Positions 8,591 to 9,268 of a DNA stretch of 9,268 bases are shown piece by piece. This DNA comes from DATLSM01 sp035534175 (GTDB lineage: Bacteria > Actinomycetota > Thermoleophilia > Solirubrobacterales > 70-9). The translations under genes were made by a program, and so were the position numbers. Numbering within the stretch: position 1 is the stretch's first letter; the number at the start of each line of letters is the position of its first letter. The notes under the pieces are model-generated. The model saw only the letters and a list, made by a program, of their open reading frames with translations, did no database searches and was not told the origin of the DNA. Location of the stretch: contig DATLSM010000031.1 of assembly GCA_035534175.1 (NCBI GenBank), positions 1-9,268 of the forward strand, read 5' to 3'.

Positions 8591-9268
8591 TTAGCTGCGA
8601 TGCCTACTTTCTTTCCTGTGAGATTTTTTGGTCTGGCGGCAGGGGGTTCGCAGCAGCGGGTGTTGGTTCGCCGACTTGCCGTTCTGAGCCCTGAACCGGA
8701 TTATCGCCTTCACCGGCACCCGGCAGAGATTGAGGGAGTTGGCCAGCAATCCCTTCTGCCCGCCCCTCACGGCGAGGATGAACCTCGACACGGGAACGTC
8801 GGGAACGGTCGCAAAGGTGGTGCGTATGCCGCCGCGGAAGGTGTCGATGCTGCCGACTAGGTCGATGTCGACCTGACCGTTGAGAGCGGCGACCAGGTTC
8901 GGCAGCTCTTCACTGGAGGAACGCAGGTAGACAGGGCCTTCCAGCGGCTTGCCAAGCAGCGGGGTAAAGGCGCGCGCGAAGCCGTAGATCGATTGCGCCG
9001 GGCATTCGCCGGCGGCGAACTGCACCCGAGTGCAGATCTTGCTGAGGCTGCTCTGTTTGAGTAAGAGCGCCCGCGGCAGGCCGACCGAAGCGCTGCTGAT
9101 GTTGGCGTCGCCCGGGCGCGTGTCCAGCACCGCCCGCAGCTTCGGGCTCCCCGCTCGGTGGGTGGCACCGAACAGCCGCAGGTGAAGCTTTGGCTTAAAG
9201 CCGAGGGCTTCGCAGCTGCTCACCTGGAAGGGGACCGAGGCAGGGGCCGAGCTGAAGACGGCCGGGTT
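8591..9268 (-). CDS. Paralogue of the large secreted protein, C-terminal part (5' end outside window)
   Basis: The frame is open to the window edge and ends at TAA (8593-8591), giving 225 residues. It aligns end to end with the last repeat of the 979-residue neighbour: NPAVFSSAPASVPFQ at its start against NPAAFSSYPVSAPFQ, then C-x-x-L-x-FKPKL, CTR, ECP, the GPVYL strand, PDVPVSRFIL against PDVPVSKFIL, and a closing N-L-C. All five cysteines of that region are kept. It differs in its tail, which ends in a basic stretch (RQTKKSHRKESRHRS) absent from the neighbour. The N-terminus, signal peptide and number of repeats are not visible. The internal GTG at 9223 is not the true start, because the homology continues upstream of it. 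Function is unknown; a tandem duplication with its neighbour is the simplest origin. Confidence 0.88.
   Translation of the reverse strand, partial: NPAVFSSAPASVPFQVSSCEALGFKPKLHLRLFGATHRAGSPKLRAVLDTRPGDANISSASVGLPRALLLKQSSLSKICTRVQFAAGECPAQSIYGFARAFTPLLGKPLEGPVYLRSSSEELPNLVAALNGQVDIDLVGSIDTFRGGIRTTFATVPDVPVSRFILAVRGGQKGLLANSLNLCRVPVKAIIRFRAQNGKSANQHPLLRTPCRQTKKSHRKESRHRS

Overview
The window reads as high-GC actinobacterial chromosome. A member of the class Thermoleophilia (Solirubrobacterales or relatives) is my best guess. This rests on the SecG sequence style, GTG starts at four genes, a Ccm system with a Cys-type CcmE, and above all two very large, unannotated, cysteine-patterned secreted proteins of a kind I associate with that group. 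The taxon is an inference, not a measured result.

Layout, left to right. Positions 1-264 hold the C-terminal end of an IS1380-type transposase, followed by the non-coding right end of that element (to about 460). A 155-base gap leads to secG (616-843, +), a subunit of the Sec translocon. Convergent with it is a two-gene c-type cytochrome maturation unit on the minus strand, ccmE (3660-3253) and ccmF (3256-857), translationally coupled by a GTGA overlap. CcmE carries a CxxxY haem-binding motif in place of the usual HxxxY. CcmF keeps all four ligand histidines but has an enlarged last periplasmic region with a C-x10-C pair and a CcmI-like cytoplasmic tail. Divergent from ccmE across 65 bases is a classical short-chain dehydrogenase (3726-4442, +). 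Its 3' end overlaps by 41 bases the 3' end of a WbbL-like family 2 glycosyltransferase (5463-4402, -).

Upstream of the glycosyltransferase, on the same strand and 41 bases away, is a 979-residue secreted protein (8444-5505, -) with a signal peptide. It is built of four diverged repeats of about 230 residues, each with the same four-cysteine pattern. Upstream again, after a 146-base gap with a good promoter and a perfect Shine-Dalgarno sequence, is the C-terminal part of a paralogue (9268-8591, -) that runs off the window. The glycosyltransferase may be co-transcribed with the surface-protein gene and could act on the cell envelope.

The most novel material is the four-repeat cysteine-patterned protein family with its tandem paralogue. 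Next come the variant Ccm components and a recurring promoter layout in which the -10 box sits 7-9 bases before the start codon, suggesting leaderless mRNAs.
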